Of a DNA stretch of 64,000 nt, positions 25,987-34,828 are shown in pieces; the first letter of the stretch is position 1; every line of letters starts with the position of its first letter. The DNA is taken from assembly GCF_900104255.1 (NCBI RefSeq), contig NZ_FNKZ01000002.1, forward strand, positions 62,001 through 126,000, written 5' to 3'. This stretch comes from Pseudoxanthomonas sp. CF385. Lineage in GTDB: Bacteria > Pseudomonadota > Gammaproteobacteria > Xanthomonadales > Xanthomonadaceae. The notes under the pieces were generated by a model. It did not search any database and was not told the DNA's origin. It was given only the letters and a program-made list of their open reading frames with translations. Made by a program: the position numbers and the translations under genes.

Positions 25987-26097
25987 CGGTACCCGCTGGA
26001 GACACGCCATGCATAAACCCGCAAACCGCACCGCCCTGAACACCGGAGCATCCTCCGGCGGTTCGATGCATCATGGGACGGACCCGACAACCGGGTG

Positions 26098-26658
26098 TCA
26101 GTCGCGCGTGCGCCGGTAATGCATCGCGACCGCACCGCAGCGCAGCGGGATCGCGGAGATCAGCTCAAGCCGTCGCGTGCGGGGTAGTCCGCTCTGGTAC
26201 AGGGTCGGGCCATGGCCGGCGATGCGGGCATGGACGAGGAACCGGTATTCGTCGATCAGACCCAGACGGTCGAGTTCGGCCGCCAGCGTGCCGCTGCCGA
26301 GCAGCACGCCGTCCGGCGTCGCATCCTTCAGCGCCTGTATGCCGGCGCGCAGGTCGCCCGTAATGAGGTGGCTATGCGCCCAGGTGAAGTCCGTTCGCGT
26401 CGACGACACCACGTACTTCGGCTTCGCCTCCAGCTTGGCCGCCCACTCGCGGGTCGCCGGTGGTGCTTCCACTTCACCGCGCGCCACCCTCGGCCAATAG
26501 CCTTCCATCATTTCGTAGGTCACTCGACCCCACAGCATCGCGCCGTGTTCGTCCATCAGCCGGGTGAAGAAGGCATGCGTCTCTTCATCCGCGATGCCCT
26601 CCTCATGGTCGACGCAGCCGTCGAGGGTGAGGTTGAGGCTGAAGGTCAGAAGTCCCAT
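26098..26658 (-). CDS. Dihydrofolate reductase-like (RibD C-terminal) family protein
   Basis: 186 residues starting MGLLTFSLNLTLDG, the standard opening of the RibD-C/YwjB group of NADPH-dependent reductase-like proteins. Further family features: MLWGRVTYEMMEGYWP, KYVVSST and GVLLGSGTLAAEL. Most stand-alone members have no proven substrate. The Asp in LDGCVDH follows the family pattern. Convergent with ohr; the next gene upstream is on the same strand (LysR ending at 26807 is downstream of nothing shared), so it is probably transcribed alone. Confidence 0.87.
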   Translation of the reverse strand: MGLLTFSLNLTLDGCVDHEEGIADEETHAFFTRLMDEHGAMLWGRVTYEMMEGYWPRVARGEVEAPPATREWAAKLEAKPKYVVSSTRTDFTWAHSHLITGDLRAGIQALKDATPDGVLLGSGTLAAELDRLGLIDEYRFLVHARIAGHGPTLYQSGLPRTRRLELISAIPLRCGAVAMHYRRTRD

Positions 26659-26806
26659 GGGCAAGTATCTCGGAGCGATGGAGGCCGGGGGGAGTCCGGC
26701 GGATACCGTGGCGAAGAAACCGATGATGGCGCGCCGGAGCCTTCCATTCCTGCGCTGCGGCACCAACGTCTAACGGGATGGTAGCGTTGCCTCACCGTCC
26801 CATCGA

Positions 26807-27730
26807 CTACCCCGGCGGCCGGATCCCCGGCGCATGCTGCGCCATCAGCTCCACAACCCAATCGATGAACACGCGCAGCTTGCGGCTCACGTGCCGGCTG
26901 GGCGGGAAGGCCACGTACATCGGCATCGGCTCGAGCTCCCAGTCCTCGAACAAGGCGACCAGTTCACCGCGCGCCAGGGGTTCGCGCGCCATGTAGGTGG
27001 GCAACCACAGCACACCGAGGCCTGCGATGCCGGCGGCGAGGTAGGCATTGCCGTCGTCCACCGACAACGCATGACGGCCCTGCACGCGCACGACCTCGTC
27101 GCCGCGACGCATCGGCGACATCAGGGGGCTGCCGGTACGCGAACTCCGGTAGCCGACGATGCGGTGCCCGGCCGTTTCCAGCGCCTGCGGATGCGCCGGC
27201 ATGCCCGCGCGCGCCAGATAGGCGGGCGCGGCGTAAACGCCCAGGGACAAGTCGGCGACGTGGCGTGCGCGCAGCGATGTGTCGGTGAGCACCCCGCCCC
27301 GCACCACGCAGTCGACGTTCTCGTCGATCAGGTCCACCTTGCGGTCGCTGGCGCCCAGGTCGAGCTGGATGTCGGGGTACCGCGCCTGGAAGTCGGGCAG
27401 CGCAGGCACCAGTACATGGCTGGCCAGCGGCGCCGGGACGTCCACGCGCAATCGTCCCCGCGGCGACGCGGAAGCGGCCGACAGGCTGGTCTCGGCATCG
27501 TCCAGGTCGGCCAGCAGCCGCACGACGCGCTCGTAGTAAGCGGCCCCGTCGGGGGTCACGTTGACCTTGCGCGTGGTGCGGTGGAGCAGCTTCACCCGCA
27601 GGTGCGTTTCCAGCTGCTGCACCAGTTGGGTGATGCGGGTCTTGCTGGCCTGCAGCGTGTCGGCGGCCTTGGTGAAGCTTCCGGTTTCGACCACGCGGAC
27701 GAAGGCCTGCATCGCGTCGATACGGTCCAT
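26807..27730 (-). CDS. LysR family transcriptional regulator
   Basis: 307 residues: winged helix (MQAFVRVVETGSFTKAADTLQASKTRITQLVQQLE) and an effector domain with SASPRGRLRVDVPAPLASHVLVPAL, which places it in the CrgA-like subgroup. It is divergent from a ridA-family gene with a 144-bp spacer that contains a clear inverted repeat (27754-27774). Control of that gene, plus autoregulation, is the natural inference. Confidence 0.93.
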   Translation of the reverse strand: MDRIDAMQAFVRVVETGSFTKAADTLQASKTRITQLVQQLETHLRVKLLHRTTRKVNVTPDGAAYYERVVRLLADLDDAETSLSAASASPRGRLRVDVPAPLASHVLVPALPDFQARYPDIQLDLGASDRKVDLIDENVDCVVRGGVLTDTSLRARHVADLSLGVYAAPAYLARAGMPAHPQALETAGHRIVGYRSSRTGSPLMSPMRRGDEVVRVQGRHALSVDDGNAYLAAGIAGLGVLWLPTYMAREPLARGELVALFEDWELEPMPMYVAFPPSRHVSRKLRVFIDWVVELMAQHAPGIRPPG

Positions 27731-27753
27731 GCACGCCTCGGGTGCTGCGGAGA

Positions 27754-27774
27754 TTGTTTGGATTCTACAAACAG
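27754..27774. promoter_or_regulatory. Inverted repeat in LysR/ridA divergent promoter
   Basis: TTGTTTG-N7-CAAACAG, arms matching in six of seven positions, 24 bp upstream of the LysR start and 101 bp upstream of the ridA-family start. It contains a T-N11-A core and is the best candidate for the LysR binding site. Confidence 0.6.
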
Positions 27775-27874
27775 TGATACCGCGGCCGGTGTGTTTATCA
27801 CCCTCGCGCCACTGCCTAGAGTGATGGCCATGCATCGGGCCGCCGCGCCCACATCCCCCAACAGGAGCACGCTC

Positions 27875-28267
27875 ATGGCAACCCGCGACGCCGTTTTCCC
27901 CGCCGGTCGGCAGGACCTCTACACCCACCACGCCTATTCCGCCGCGATCCGCTCCGGCGACCTGTTGTTCGTTTCCGGCCAGGTCGGCAGCCGCAGCGAC
28001 GGCTCGCCCGAACCCGACTTCGAAGCCCAGGTCCGCCTGGCGTTCGCCAATCTCGAAGCCACCTTGAAGGCCGGCGGATGTTCGCTGGACGACATCGTCG
28101 ACGTGACCACCTTCCACACCGATCCCGAACACCAGTTCGACACGATGATGAAGGTGAAGGGCGAGGTCTTCCCGACCGCGCCCTATCCCAACTGGACGGC
28201 GATCGGCGTCACCTGGCTCGCAGGCTTCGATTTCGAGATCAAGGTGATCGCGCGCATCCCGGACTAG
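27875..28267 (+). CDS. RidA family protein
   Basis: 130 residues of the YjgF/YER057c/UK114 family: SGDLLFVSGQVGSRSDGSPE, then FANLEATLKAGGCSLDDIVDVTTF, and a C-terminal strand FEIKVIARIP. Trimeric RidA proteins hydrolyse reactive enamine/imine intermediates or act on related amines; this sequence is of a divergent subgroup (extended N-terminus), so deaminase activity is uncertain. ACAGGAG lies upstream of the ATG. Probably controlled by the divergent LysR. Confidence 0.9.
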   Translation: MATRDAVFPAGRQDLYTHHAYSAAIRSGDLLFVSGQVGSRSDGSPEPDFEAQVRLAFANLEATLKAGGCSLDDIVDVTTFHTDPEHQFDTMMKVKGEVFPTAPYPNWTAIGVTWLAGFDFEIKVIARIPD

Positions 28268-28321
28268 GTTCGATCACCGCCCCGCGCAACCCAGCTCCGC
28301 GACGCCCGGACCCGCGCGGGC

Positions 28322-29980
28322 TCACAGCAGCATGTGCAGGTGCTCGGCCAGCCTCAGGCTCATCGCGACGATGGTGAAGGTCGGGAACGCCCAGCCGCCG
28401 GTGGGAAACACCGAACTGCCGGCCACGTGCAGGTTGGCTACGCCATGCACGCGGGAATGGAGGTCCACGACGCCTTCATCAGGCGATTCGGACATGCGGG
28501 TGGTGCCCATGTGGTGCGCCGTCCCGTGGATCGGCGCGTCCGCACGGGACCGATCGCCCAGCCACTCGTCGGTCGTGAACTTGCCTTGGCTCGCGTTCGC
28601 CAGCGCGGAACCGAAGATCGTGGCGGCGGTGCGATAGGTATGCCAGTCGAGGTCGGTCAGGCGCCAGTCGACGACCACTTTCCGCTGACCCAGTGCATCC
28701 AGTTGGTCGCCCAGGCGCACGCGGCTGTCCGGATTCGGTGCCTGCTCGAAGTAGCCGACCACGTCGACCCGCTGGGGCGCCACCGGCAGCTTTCCGATGT
28801 GCTTCCGGTACATGGCGCGCGCGACGTGGCCCGGATGGAGACCGATCGTCGCGACCGCCTTGCCCACGGCGCCGAACGAGCGCTCCGTGGCTGAGGCATC
28901 GAATGTCGGATGCGCCGAACCGAGTGGTCCATCCAGCGCCATGGCCTCGTCGTGGACCGTCTTGCGGAAGGCGCGGCGCAGTTCCCGGAGTGCCCGGATG
29001 CCCTCCGGCACGCGCCCCTCCACCGCGAACGGCTTGACCCGGCCATTGAGAAGACCGTGCCGTTCCCGCGCGGCGTCCGAGAGGCACAACTCGGGAAAGC
29101 AGGGCGCCGTCCCCTTCCCGCCGCTGCGGTCGTACGGTCGCGTGACGCGCTCGGGCGAACCGGTCTGCAAGGTGCCCAGCCGGCAACTCGGATGATCCAT
29201 GAAGTAGCGGCCCACCAGATCGCGCCGGTTGCCCAGGCCGCCGGGCGCCACGGCATCCGAAAGCAGCAGCAGGCGCGCGTTCTCGATGCCGCCGCAGGCG
29301 AGCACGTAGTGGCGGGCGACCAGCGAAACCGACTGCCCGGACAGCGACTGCACGGCCAGCGACCGGATATGGGAGGCGTCGGGCCCCGCATCCAGCGAGG
29401 TCGCGTTGGCGTGCAGAAGCAGCTGCACGTTCGGGGCGCGCGCGAGTTCCTCGCGGAACACCTCGCCGAAGAAAACCGGACTCCTGACGAAGTTGCGGTG
29501 CTCCAGCAGATCGTGTTCGATGGCGCCGAGGCGCAGGCCTGGGCGCCTGACGAACGAGCCGTCGGCCAGCGCATGGTGTTCGATGCCGAACAGCCGGCTC
29601 GCGCGCTCGTAGAACGGACGCAGCTGCTCGTACGCGAGTGGCCAGCCGCTGTGCGGAATCCAGTCGTGGCGGGAAAGATCGTTGTTGCCCAGGGGGATGC
29701 AGCCTCCGCCCCAGACATGGGTGGTCCCGCCCAGCGCGCGTACGCGGCTCCTGATCGGGTCGAAACGCCCTTCGCCGACCGCGGACCCTTCGTACAGCGA
29801 CTGGCTCAGGGATTCCGGTCGGTGGCCGCCTCCTTCCACCAGACATACGCGGACCGACGTATTCAGCCAAGATCGCGCGATCGCGATACCCGCCGGGCCG
29901 GCGCCCACGATGCAGATATCCGCCTCGATCCGGCTGGGCAATGGGGCGACATCCGCATCCAGGATCACGATACCGTCCAA
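28322..29980 (-). CDS. GMC family FAD-dependent oxidoreductase
   Basis: 552 residues. FAD-binding GAGPAGIAIARSWL near residue 27, a second FAD contact in RALGGTTHVWGGG, and the C-terminal GMC active-site block: AHHMGTTRMS, VHGVANLHVAGSSVFPTGG, then the AFPTFTIVAMSLRLAEHL helix. The catalytic His is probably in the HHM motif. Substrates of such bacterial members are sugars, alcohols or sterol-like compounds and cannot be assigned. No twin-arginine or Sec signal, no cytochrome subunit adjacent. It may be preceded by the small gene at 30223. Confidence 0.9.
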   Translation of the reverse strand: MDGIVILDADVAPLPSRIEADICIVGAGPAGIAIARSWLNTSVRVCLVEGGGHRPESLSQSLYEGSAVGEGRFDPIRSRVRALGGTTHVWGGGCIPLGNNDLSRHDWIPHSGWPLAYEQLRPFYERASRLFGIEHHALADGSFVRRPGLRLGAIEHDLLEHRNFVRSPVFFGEVFREELARAPNVQLLLHANATSLDAGPDASHIRSLAVQSLSGQSVSLVARHYVLACGGIENARLLLLSDAVAPGGLGNRRDLVGRYFMDHPSCRLGTLQTGSPERVTRPYDRSGGKGTAPCFPELCLSDAARERHGLLNGRVKPFAVEGRVPEGIRALRELRRAFRKTVHDEAMALDGPLGSAHPTFDASATERSFGAVGKAVATIGLHPGHVARAMYRKHIGKLPVAPQRVDVVGYFEQAPNPDSRVRLGDQLDALGQRKVVVDWRLTDLDWHTYRTAATIFGSALANASQGKFTTDEWLGDRSRADAPIHGTAHHMGTTRMSESPDEGVVDLHSRVHGVANLHVAGSSVFPTGGWAFPTFTIVAMSLRLAEHLHMLL

Positions 29981-30222
29981 GGTCCGATCCCGCGACGCGC
30001 GGCATCTCCAAGTCTTTCATCGAATCGAGCGATCACGAAGCCCCAGGCACCGGAGGTGCGCACAGGCGCACGACGGCGCGCGCAGACAGTGCGGCCCGGC
30101 CCGTTATCCAGACGTGACGAGCTTGGCGCTCCGGGCCGCGGTCGCTGCCATGGCGCGGGACATTCCACGCCCGTGCCCGGTATGGACGACCAGGAAGGTG
30201 TTCACGGAACGGGGTCGGCGAC

Positions 30223-30450
30223 TCAGGGCCTCGCGGCTGCGGTCGCGCCATGCGTATGGCTCACGCCCAGCATCCGCCCTATCGCCAACAGGCGCCTGAT
30301 GACGCCCGAGCGCAGATGCATCGGCGCGCGTTCGTAGATGCTGCTCCACAACCCGGACACGAACGCGGCGGGATCGCCGATGTCCGCACCGCCCCGCACG
30401 AGGTTTTCTGCGTCGGCGAGGCGATCCTCGATGCGATCGGAGGTCAACAT
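30223..30450 (-). CDS. Possible small hypothetical protein
   Basis: 75 residues (MLTSDRIEDRLADAENLVRG...) with a protein-like amphipathic helical pattern and an internal WSSIYERAPMHLRSGVIRRLL segment. It lies in an otherwise empty 640-bp gap upstream of the GMC gene on the same strand. Ribosome binding site is poor and no family is recognised, so the call rests on sequence texture alone. It could be a small partner of the oxidoreductase or spurious. Confidence 0.35.
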   Translation of the reverse strand: MLTSDRIEDRLADAENLVRGGADIGDPAAFVSGLWSSIYERAPMHLRSGVIRRLLAIGRMLGVSHTHGATAAARP

Positions 30451-30623
30451 GGACGCGCACGCTAGGTGTCGTCGCGTGAAAAGGCCGTATCGATGCACGC
30501 CCGGGCGCGCCCCGATGTCCTGAATCTCCCGCCCCGCGCGTTGGTGGGGGTACTCGCGCCTCGACCCGATGCCCACGCGCCAGGCGATATCCTTTCCCTG
30601 GCGTCGAAGGTGCTGGCCTGCCG

Positions 30624-33206
30624 ATGAACCTGCTTGAACGCGAAGCGCAGCTCGATGCCCTGCGGGGCCTGCTGGACCAGGCACGGGACGGTGCCGGTGG
30701 CGTGGTGCTGGTCGGCGGAGAAGCGGGCATCGGCAAGACCAGCCTGGTCACCGCGCTGCGCGAGCGGCGCGGCACGATGGACCTTTGGTGGGGCGCGTGC
30801 GATGCCTTGCAGACACCGCAACCGCTCGCGCCGTTGCACGACATCGTGCGCCACCATCCGGTCGGCTTCGGCAGACTCATCGACACCGTCGGGCGCATCG
30901 CCCTGTTCGGCGCCGTCCTTTCCGAGCTCCAGGCAGCGCCGACGCTGTTCGTGGTGGAGGATGCGCATTGGGCGGATGAGGCCACGCTGGATCTGCTCCG
31001 GTTTCTCGGCAGGCGCCTGGCACAGGTGCCGTGCCTGCTGGTGGTGACCTATCGCGACGATGAGGTCCCTGCGCACCATCCGCTGCGTCGCCTGATGGGC
31101 GACCTGCCGCGGGCGAACGTGGTCCGGATGCAGGTGCCGCGCCTGAGCGCCGACGCCGTGGAAGCGATGGCGAAAGGCGCGCTGCATGCCAGCGAAGGGC
31201 TGTACGAGGTCACCCAGGGCAATCCCTTCTTCGTCAGCGAAATGCTTCGGCGCGGCATCGAGACCGTGCCGCATGGGGTGGAGGATCTCGTGCTGGCGCG
31301 CTTCGCCCGGCTCAGTCCGCCCGCGCAGGACGTCGCACAGCTGGCGGCCATCGTGCCCCGCCATCTCCAGGGCTGGTTGCTGGACGCCGTACTCGCGCCC
31401 CCGGTCGAGGCGGTGGAGGAATGCCTGGATGCCGGGCTGCTCGTCGCGCATCGCGAGGCGTTCGCATACCGCCACGAACTGGCACGCGTCGCGGTCGAAC
31501 GCTCGCTGTCCGGCCCGCGCGCGCAGCGGTGGCATGCGCGCGTGCTCGCGACCCTGGACGCCCTGACCGCCGATCGCGCACCGTTGGCCTGGCGCGTGCA
31601 CCATGCCGCCCGGGCCGGCGACCGCGATGCGGTACTGCGCCTGGCGCCGGCTGCGGCCGAAGAGGCGCGGCATAGCGGCGCACACCGTGAGGCCGCCGCA
31701 CAGCTGCGGACCGCGCTGGGCTTCGCCGACGGACAGCCCGACGTGGAACGCGCCGCGCTGCTCGAGCGGCTGGCCTACGAGAGCTACCTGACCGACCAGA
31801 TCGAGGAAGCGTTGACCGCGCGCGAGGCGGCCCGCGATCTCTGGCGCGCACGCGGCGATCGCCTAAGGGAGGGCGATGCCACGCGCTGGCTGTCGCGCCT
31901 GAGCTGGTACAACGGCCAGAGCGCGCAGGCGCAGGCCCATGCCGACGAGGCCATCCGCCTGCTGGAAGACCTGCCGCCCGGCCGCGAACAGGCCATGGCC
32001 TGCAGCAATCGCGCGCAGCTGCACATGCTGCAGGGCGAAAGCGACGCCGCGGTGACGTGGGGCCAGCGCGCGCTGCGCCTGGCGGTCGCGCTGGGCGATC
32101 GGGAGATCGAGGCGCACGCACTGAACAACATCGGGACCGCACAACTGGATCTCGACGAGGCCTCCGGCGCGGCCGCCCTGGAGCAGAGCCTGCAGCTCTC
32201 GCTGGACCATGGGTTCGAAGAACACGCCGCGCGTGCCTACGTGAACCTGGCGTACAACGCCGTCGTGCGCGTGCGCCTGCCCGCCGCGCAGGATTGGCTG
32301 TCGCGCGGGCTCGCCTACTGCGAAGCGCGCGACCTCGACGCATGGGCGGGCTATCTGGCGGCCCTGCAGGCCAGCGCCTGGTTCGCCGCAGGCCGATGGG
32401 ACGAGGCCGCCGGGCAGGCGACCGGGATGCTCCGCACATCCCGTCTGGCACCCATCACCCGCGTCATCGCGCTCACCGTGCTGGGGCATGTGCGCGTCCG
32501 CCGCGGCGATCCCGACGCGCAGCCGGTGCTCGAGGACGCGCTGCAACTGGCAATGCCGATGCAGTCGTTCCTCCGCATCGCGCCGGTTGTGGTCGCGCAG
32601 CTCGAAGCCGCATGGCTCGCCGGCGATACCGCGCGCATGGACGACATCCTGTCCGTGCTCACGCGCACGGACGCCCGCTCGCGCTACGACCGCGGACTGG
32701 TGGACGAGATCGCGTACTACCGGGGCTGCGCGACCGCCGATGCCGACGGCGCGATGGACAGCCCCATGGGCCTGCAGGCGTCCGGTCGCTGGCGCGAAGC
32801 CGCGGACGCGTGGCGCGCGCTGGGGTGTCCCTACGAGCAGGCGCGAGCGTTGGCCGACGGCGACGAGGAAGCACAACGTACCGCGCTCGCCCTCTTCGAA
32901 GAACTCGGCGCAGGCCCGATGGTCGCCCGCCTGCGCCGCATATTGCGCGACGCCGGTGTACGCGGGGTACCGCGTGGCCAGCGCGCCTCCACCCAGGCCA
33001 ATCCCTACGCCCTGACCGCACGTGAGATCGAAGTGCTGGAACTGCTGTGCGGCGGCCTGCGCAACGCGCAGATCGCCGCGCGCCTGTCGCGCTCGGTTCG
33101 CACGGTGGACCACCACGTCGCCGCGGCCTTTTCCAAGCTCGGCGTGGGCACCCGCACCGAAGCCATGGCGGCCGCACTGGCGGCAGGCATCCACGCCAAA
33201 AGATAG
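30624..33206 (+). CDS. Large ATP-binding LuxR-family regulator (LAL/MalT type)
   Basis: 860 residues. N-terminal AAA/NTPase domain with Walker A GEAGIGKT at 32-39 and Walker B LFVVEDAHW near 112. A long middle part (about 330-740) is built of tetratricopeptide-like helical pairs (ALNNIGTAQLDL and ARAYVNLAYNAV are clear). A C-terminal LuxR helix-turn-helix follows: LTAREIEVLELLCGGLRNAQIAARLSRS...TVDHHVAAAFSKLG. LAL proteins oligomerise on ATP and ligand binding and activate nearby genes. The DUF4242 genes immediately downstream, behind an unusual nested inverted repeat, are the likely target. Confidence 0.92.
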   Translation: MNLLEREAQLDALRGLLDQARDGAGGVVLVGGEAGIGKTSLVTALRERRGTMDLWWGACDALQTPQPLAPLHDIVRHHPVGFGRLIDTVGRIALFGAVLSELQAAPTLFVVEDAHWADEATLDLLRFLGRRLAQVPCLLVVTYRDDEVPAHHPLRRLMGDLPRANVVRMQVPRLSADAVEAMAKGALHASEGLYEVTQGNPFFVSEMLRRGIETVPHGVEDLVLARFARLSPPAQDVAQLAAIVPRHLQGWLLDAVLAPPVEAVEECLDAGLLVAHREAFAYRHELARVAVERSLSGPRAQRWHARVLATLDALTADRAPLAWRVHHAARAGDRDAVLRLAPAAAEEARHSGAHREAAAQLRTALGFADGQPDVERAALLERLAYESYLTDQIEEALTAREAARDLWRARGDRLREGDATRWLSRLSWYNGQSAQAQAHADEAIRLLEDLPPGREQAMACSNRAQLHMLQGESDAAVTWGQRALRLAVALGDREIEAHALNNIGTAQLDLDEASGAAALEQSLQLSLDHGFEEHAARAYVNLAYNAVVRVRLPAAQDWLSRGLAYCEARDLDAWAGYLAALQASAWFAAGRWDEAAGQATGMLRTSRLAPITRVIALTVLGHVRVRRGDPDAQPVLEDALQLAMPMQSFLRIAPVVVAQLEAAWLAGDTARMDDILSVLTRTDARSRYDRGLVDEIAYYRGCATADADGAMDSPMGLQASGRWREAADAWRALGCPYEQARALADGDEEAQRTALALFEELGAGPMVARLRRILRDAGVRGVPRGQRASTQANPYALTAREIEVLELLCGGLRNAQIAARLSRSVRTVDHHVAAAFSKLGVGTRTEAMAAALAAGIHAKR

Positions 33207-33226
33207 GCAATCGCTGCGCGCAATCT

Positions 33227-33310
33227 GGGTAAGTCCGCCGACGCGGTGCGGAAGGCCGCTCCGTAGCCTGTGCAGCACAGCAATCCGCTGTGCCTACCAC
33301 GGACTTACCC
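33227..33310 (+). promoter_or_regulatory. Nested inverted repeats before first DUF4242 gene
   Basis: An outer 11-base perfect inverted repeat, GGGTAAGTCCG (33227-33237) and CGGACTTACCC (33300-33310), encloses an inner hairpin GCACAGC-AATCC-GCTGTGC (33275-33293). The outer right arm ends one base before the ATG at 33312, where a ribosome binding site would be expected. It may be an operator for the LuxR-type regulator upstream, or a leader RNA structure that hides the start codon. Confidence 0.55.
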
Positions 33311-33311
33311 C

Positions 33312-33677
33312 ATGAAAACCGCCTTCCATCCCCTGCGTACGCTGGCCGTTGCCGCCCTGTGCGCCCTCACCCTGAGCGGCACTGCCCTGGCCAGGGACAT
33401 CGGCGACACCACCAGCACCAACCACCGCTACGTCATCCAGCGCTCGTTCCCGAAGGGTGCGCTCGACGGCCTCGACGCGGCCACCAAGGCCAAGGTCAAC
33501 CAGACCAATGCGCGTTTCGGCGTGAAGTGGCTGATGTCTTTCGCCAACGGCGACAAGACCAAGACCTTCTGCGTCTACGAAGGCCCGACCGAAGCCGCCA
33601 TCCGCGAGGCCGCCAAGGCCAACCACCTGCCGGTGGACAGCATCACCGAAGTGCCCGTCACCCTCGACGCGCATTGA
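33312..33677 (+). CDS. Exported DUF4242 protein
   Basis: 121 residues: signal peptide (MKTAFHPLRTLAVAALCALTLSGTALA) followed by one DUF4242 (SCO4226-like, nickel-binding-type ferredoxin-fold) domain. Family pattern KTKTFCVYEGPTEAAIREAAK and the Arg/Ser-rich first strand YVIQRSFPKG are clear. The Cys of TFCVYEGP is conserved. Such proteins are small dimeric metal binders of unknown role. A second copy without signal peptide follows after 66 bp, so one is periplasmic and the other cytosolic. Confidence 0.87.
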   Translation: MKTAFHPLRTLAVAALCALTLSGTALARDIGDTTSTNHRYVIQRSFPKGALDGLDAATKAKVNQTNARFGVKWLMSFANGDKTKTFCVYEGPTEAAIREAAKANHLPVDSITEVPVTLDAH

Positions 33678-33743
33678 GACCGCCGGGTGCGCGGCCCTTC
33701 GTCGCGCACCCGATCCCACCGAACCTCTTCCGGAGACACTCCC

Positions 33744-34016
33744 ATGCCCCGCTACATGATCGAACGCACCTTCCCCACCGGCCTGAACATTCCGATGACC
33801 GACGCGGGCGCCCGCGCCTGCCTCGGCGTGGTCGCCACCAATGCCAAGGAAGGCGTGACCTGGGTGCATTCCTACGTGAATGCCGACAAGACCAAGACGT
33901 TCTGCGTCTACGACGGCCCCGATCCCGAAGCCATCCGCCGCGCCGCCGGCGACAACAACCTGCCGCTGGAGCGCATCACCCAGGTGAACGTGCTGGCGCC
34001 CTACTTCTACCGCTAG
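33744..34016 (+). CDS. Cytosolic DUF4242 protein
   Basis: 90 residues, a bare DUF4242 domain: YMIERTFPTGLNIP, then VTWVHSYVNADKTKTFCVYDGPDPEAIRRAAGDNNLP. It shares the NADKTKTFCVY core with the preceding exported paralogue, so the pair looks like a duplication followed by gain or loss of the signal peptide. The CGGAGA ribosome binding site is well placed. It is followed after 14 bp by the MddA-like methyltransferase gene, probably in the same transcript. Confidence 0.87.
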   Translation: MPRYMIERTFPTGLNIPMTDAGARACLGVVATNAKEGVTWVHSYVNADKTKTFCVYDGPDPEAIRRAAGDNNLPLERITQVNVLAPYFYR

Positions 34017-34030
34017 GCCGGAGACCCGCC

Positions 34031-34765
34031 ATGAACCGCTCACTGGCCGTGCTGTACGGCGGCGTCAGCTACACCGCTTTCCTCGGCGTCTTCCTGTACG
34101 CCATCGCCTTCGTTGCCGGCGTGGGCGTCCCCAAGCACATCGACAACGGGGCGCTCGCCCCGTGGTCGACCGCGCTGGCGATCGACATCGCGTTGCTCGG
34201 CCTGTTCGCCGTCCAGCACAGCGGCATGGCACGGCCTGCGTTCAAGCGATGGTGGATGCGCTTCGTGCCGTCCGCGATCGAGCGCAGCACCTTCGTGCTG
34301 GTCAGCAGTCTGGTGCTCGCGCTGCTGTTCTGGCTGTGGCGCCCATTGCCGCAGACGATCTGGCATGTCGACGCCGCGCTGGCGCGAGGTGGCCTCTGGG
34401 GCATTTCCCTGTCCGGTTGGCTGCTCGTGCTGACGAGTTCGTTCACGATCAACCACTTCGAACTGTTCGGGTTGCGCCAGGTGTGGTGGCACGCGCGGGG
34501 ACGCACCGCGAAGGACGAGCCCTTCGTCATCCGTGCGATGTACCGGATCGTGCGCCATCCGCTGATGCTCGGCTTCCTGATCGCGTTCTGGGTGACGCCG
34601 GACATGACCGTGGGGCACCTGCTGTTCGCCGCGGTCGTCACCGGCTACATCGTCGTGGCTGTCAGGTTCCTCGAGGAACGCGACCTGGTCGCGGTGCACG
34701 GCGATACCTACCGCGACTACCAGCGGCGCGTGCCGATGCTGCTGCCGGGACGGAAGCGCGGCTGA
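34031..34765 (+). CDS. Isoprenylcysteine/methanethiol S-methyltransferase-like membrane protein
   Basis: 244 residues, six to seven hydrophobic segments. The wording matches the MddA group (methanethiol S-methyltransferase, making dimethyl sulfide): VPKHIDNG, LFAVQHSGMARPAFKRWW, INHFELFGLRQVW, and the C-terminal SAM-binding region with RHPLMLGFLIAFW and EERDLVAVHGDTYRDYQRRVP typical of isoprenylcysteine-methyltransferase-like folds. MddA activity is an inference from this resemblance; NnrU-type roles are alternatives. It sits behind the two DUF4242 genes. Confidence 0.82.
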   Translation: MNRSLAVLYGGVSYTAFLGVFLYAIAFVAGVGVPKHIDNGALAPWSTALAIDIALLGLFAVQHSGMARPAFKRWWMRFVPSAIERSTFVLVSSLVLALLFWLWRPLPQTIWHVDAALARGGLWGISLSGWLLVLTSSFTINHFELFGLRQVWWHARGRTAKDEPFVIRAMYRIVRHPLMLGFLIAFWVTPDMTVGHLLFAAVVTGYIVVAVRFLEERDLVAVHGDTYRDYQRRVPMLLPGRKRG

Positions 34766-34828
34766 ATCGAAACACGGCGATGACGGGCCGCGGGCGACAC
34801 CCGCGGCCTCTGCCACAGGGACTGCCGC

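Noticed and set aside
29981..30222. Small genes on either strand in the GMC/LuxR gap
   Set aside because: Frames are open but rich in Arg/Pro/Ala without start sites or homologous texture.
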